Source: a virus. Taken from it: DNA of 24,026 nt. Position numbers and translations under genes: made by a program. The notes under the pieces are model-generated. The model had not been told where the DNA came from. It searched no databases and saw only the letters and a program-made list of their open reading frames with translations. Shown here piece by piece: positions 23,993-24,026 of the stretch (its first letter is position 1; each line of letters begins with the position of its first letter). The stretch covers positions 1 through 24,026 of the IMG/VR virus record IMGVR_UViG_3300030329_002511; one strand, 5' to 3'.

Positions 23993-24026
23993 TATAGCCT
24001 CCATATGTATATCCATAATTATAATC

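Noticed and set aside
23327-24016. ATG at 24016 for the E1-like gene
   Set aside because: The third in-frame ATG at 23992 has a perfect GGAGG 5 nt upstream; the longer form cannot be excluded because the window ends nearby.

Overview
The window is almost wall-to-wall coding, AT-rich DNA from a tailed bacteriophage, most likely a podovirus-like (short-tailed) lytic phage. No integrase, repressor, transposase, tRNA, rRNA or CRISPR array is visible. Many genes carry clear purine-rich ribosome binding sites (GGAGG, AGGAG), which suggests a bacterial host that uses Shine-Dalgarno initiation. The host itself cannot be named from this sequence.

Layout: two convergent transcription units meet near position 16,340-16,460. 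The left unit (+ strand, 1-16,304) holds late virion genes: a tail nozzle/hub-like beta-rich protein cut by the window edge, a tail fibre with a C-terminal S74 self-cleaving chaperone, small fibre-associated proteins, three candidate internal (ejection) proteins, and one giant gene for a 2,854-residue protein. The right unit (- strand, 23,992 down to 16,457) holds early and replication genes. In transcription order these are a ThiF/E1-like protein, a Sak4-type RecA-like ATPase, a putative ssDNA-binding protein, a primase-polymerase/DnaB-like helicase fusion, a Gp157-family protein, an HNH nuclease, small proteins, a PD-(D/E)XK nuclease, a compact C5-methyltransferase-like protein, a MazG-like protein and a Cys-rich protein.

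The most notable find is in the giant virion gene. Its middle carries both signatures of a two-barrel (double-psi beta-barrel) RNA polymerase: an R-x-P ... D-L-D-G-D active-site block near residue 1221 and an upstream D-G-x-x-x-G-x-S / lysine block near residues 797-824. It sits last in a row of candidate ejection proteins. I infer a virion-packaged, DNA-ejected RNA polymerase, analogous in role to the N4 virion RNA polymerase but built on the YonO / crAss-like gp66 / eukaryotic RdRP fold.

The second notable find is non-coding. The only real gap in the early unit (19,271-19,421) has a sigma70-like promoter whose predicted start falls on the first base of a long stem. That stem encloses an 18-nt tandem repeat and ends 8 nt before the HNH gene, which lacks a clear ribosome binding site. 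A further pair of nested hairpins lies at the convergence point. I also report a 58-codon gene, a 27-codon coupled ORF and an 11-codon ORF, and I moved several starts to better-supported ATG codons.
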